Below, in pieces: positions 63,202 through 64,000 of a stretch of 64,000 nt of DNA (position 1 is its first letter; each line of letters begins with the position of its first letter). A model generated the notes under the pieces. It was not told the DNA's origin and made no database searches. It saw only the letters and a program-made list of their open reading frames with translations. Origin of the DNA: Roseburia lenta (GTDB taxonomy: Bacteria; Bacillota; Clostridia; Lachnospirales; Lachnospiraceae); assembly GCF_014287435.1 (NCBI RefSeq), contig NZ_JACOPG010000001.1, forward strand, positions 620,001-684,000, in the 5' to 3' direction. The position numbers and the translations under genes were made by a program.

Positions 63202-64000
63202 ATGAAACTATTAGAACCTATCGCAGTTGGAAAAACAACCTTTAAGAACCGCTTGATGTTCCCTCCGCTTACAACCGGATATGAGGAAAAAGACGGTTCT
63301 ATCGGTGAGCAGAGTTTCCGTTTTTACGAACGCCTCGCTAAGGGTGGTGTTGGTTATATTGTAATCGGAGACGTTGCGCCTCTTGCAACATTCTCTCCTA
63401 CACCAAAGCTTTTTTCTCCTGCACAGGCAGAAGGATTCAAAAGACTCGCAGATGCTTGTCACGAAAATGGTGCAAAGCTTGGAATCCAGTTATTCCATCC
63501 GGATTACAACGTTGCCGCATTAAATGATTTATTCCATCAGGGAAAAATGCAGGAAGCAAGAGCAAAATTGCATCATGATATGCAGCATTTTGTAAACGAA
63601 GTAACTGCAGAAGAACTTGAAGAGATCATCAAGCACATGGAAAACTGCGCTATTTTAGCACAGGAAGCTGGTGTTGACTGTATTGAAGTACATGGAGACC
63701 GTCTGGTTGGTTCTCTCTGCTCTCCAATCTTAAACCACAGAACAGATGAATATGGTGGAGATCTTGCAAACCGTACACGTTTTGCATTAACACTCGTAAA
63801 ACGGTTAAAGACCGTTGTTCCAGATATGGTGATTGATTATAAACTTCCTATTGTAACTCCACTCGGCGAAAATGCATTCCGTGGTAAAGGTGGTCTTCCA
63901 TTTGATGAAGCTTGCATTTTTGCAAAAGAATTGGAAGCTGCTGGCGTAGACACCCTTCACGTAGCGCAGGCAAACCACACAGGAAATATGGGTGATACCA
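63202..64000 (+). CDS. Old Yellow Enzyme-family NADH:flavin oxidoreductase (partial)
   Basis: The gene runs off the right edge; 266 codons are present. The FMN-binding barrel has KNRLMFPPLTTG, LAKGGVGYIVIGD and the SPxxNHRTDEYGGDLANRTRF signature (positions about 174-193). It fits the enoate/2,4-dienoyl reductase subgroup, which reduces C=C bonds. Two usual sites differ: QLFHPDYN in place of QLxHxGR, and HGDRLVG in place of HGAHGYL, so the usual second His is Arg. The Arg may bind a carboxylate (inference). It follows the esterase by 30 bases, with GAAAGGAAG upstream of the ATG. Confidence 0.85.
   Translation, partial: MKLLEPIAVGKTTFKNRLMFPPLTTGYEEKDGSIGEQSFRFYERLAKGGVGYIVIGDVAPLATFSPTPKLFSPAQAEGFKRLADACHENGAKLGIQLFHPDYNVAALNDLFHQGKMQEARAKLHHDMQHFVNEVTAEELEEIIKHMENCAILAQEAGVDCIEVHGDRLVGSLCSPILNHRTDEYGGDLANRTRFALTLVKRLKTVVPDMVIDYKLPIVTPLGENAFRGKGGLPFDEACIFAKELEAAGVDTLHVAQANHTGNMGDT

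Overview
The window looks like chromosome from an anaerobic, spore-forming, Gram-positive bacterium of the Lachnospiraceae (Clostridia). Supporting signs are a ferredoxin-type [FeFe]-hydrogenase with a Rex-like operator, stage V sporulation genes spoVAD/spoVAE, HemZ, DapL/DapF, a T-box leader, AGGAGG-type ribosome binding sites, and several soluble and membrane signalling proteins. Base composition is moderate. No rRNA, prophage, transposase or CRISPR array is visible. Most genes lie on the minus strand in long head-to-tail runs.

Layout. 1-5.5 kb: the start of a secreted PI-PLC-like protein, a small unknown gene, a group B [FeFe]-hydrogenase, a membrane diguanylate cyclase and a DUF4832-like surface protein, then tRNA-Leu(CAG). 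5.6-11.3 kb: a tight four-gene operon (PsiE-like membrane protein, AraC regulator, HEAT/RNA-methylase-like protein, GGDEF-EAL protein). 11.4-19 kb: ilvE, a flavin reductase-like protein, a chemoreceptor, aspS, hisS and a second diguanylate cyclase. 19-24 kb: rel, an MBL hydrolase, hemZ and a small coupled ORF. 24-30 kb: an ABC exporter pair, dapF, dapL, a GNAT protein and a eukaryotic-type hisA; guaB follows divergently. 31.6-36.5 kb: a cell-wall amidase/PAP2 unit, a glutamate-symporter remnant, a lipoprotein, spoVAE/spoVAD, and an island bounded by inverted palindromic repeats that carries a membrane HExxH protein. 36.2-39.6 kb: a tryptophan-type ABC importer (trpXYZ) under a T-box. 39.6-44.7 kb: a FliB-like protein, a HAD phosphatase, apt and a hybrid histidine kinase. 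44.8-53.5 kb: a long run with a subtilisin-like protease, DUF6472, hisC, an L,D-transpeptidase, nadE, hslO and a methyltransferase. 53.7-60 kb: a membrane protein, a monoacylglycerol-lipase-like hydrolase, a degenerate chemoreceptor, recJ and a SpoIID/peptidoglycan-binding-like protein. 60-64 kb: an AraC regulator divergent from a GPH-type transporter, a cinnamoyl-esterase-like hydrolase and an Old Yellow Enzyme cut by the window end.

How the genes work together. Three themes recur: c-di-GMP and chemotactic signalling (three GGDEF proteins, two chemoreceptor-type proteins, a hybrid kinase); amino-acid supply (ilvE, dapF/dapL, hisA, hisC, trpXYZ); and envelope or spore biology (spoVA, amidase, PAP2, L,D-transpeptidase, SpoIID-like, subtilase). 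The most suggestive system is the right-end locus. Transporter, esterase and ene-reductase together could import, hydrolyse and reduce a plant hydroxycinnamate ester or similar unsaturated acid; this is inference. Other notable points are a terminator embedded inside a coding sequence, a probable leaderless amidase mRNA and the REP-flanked island at the spoVA operon.
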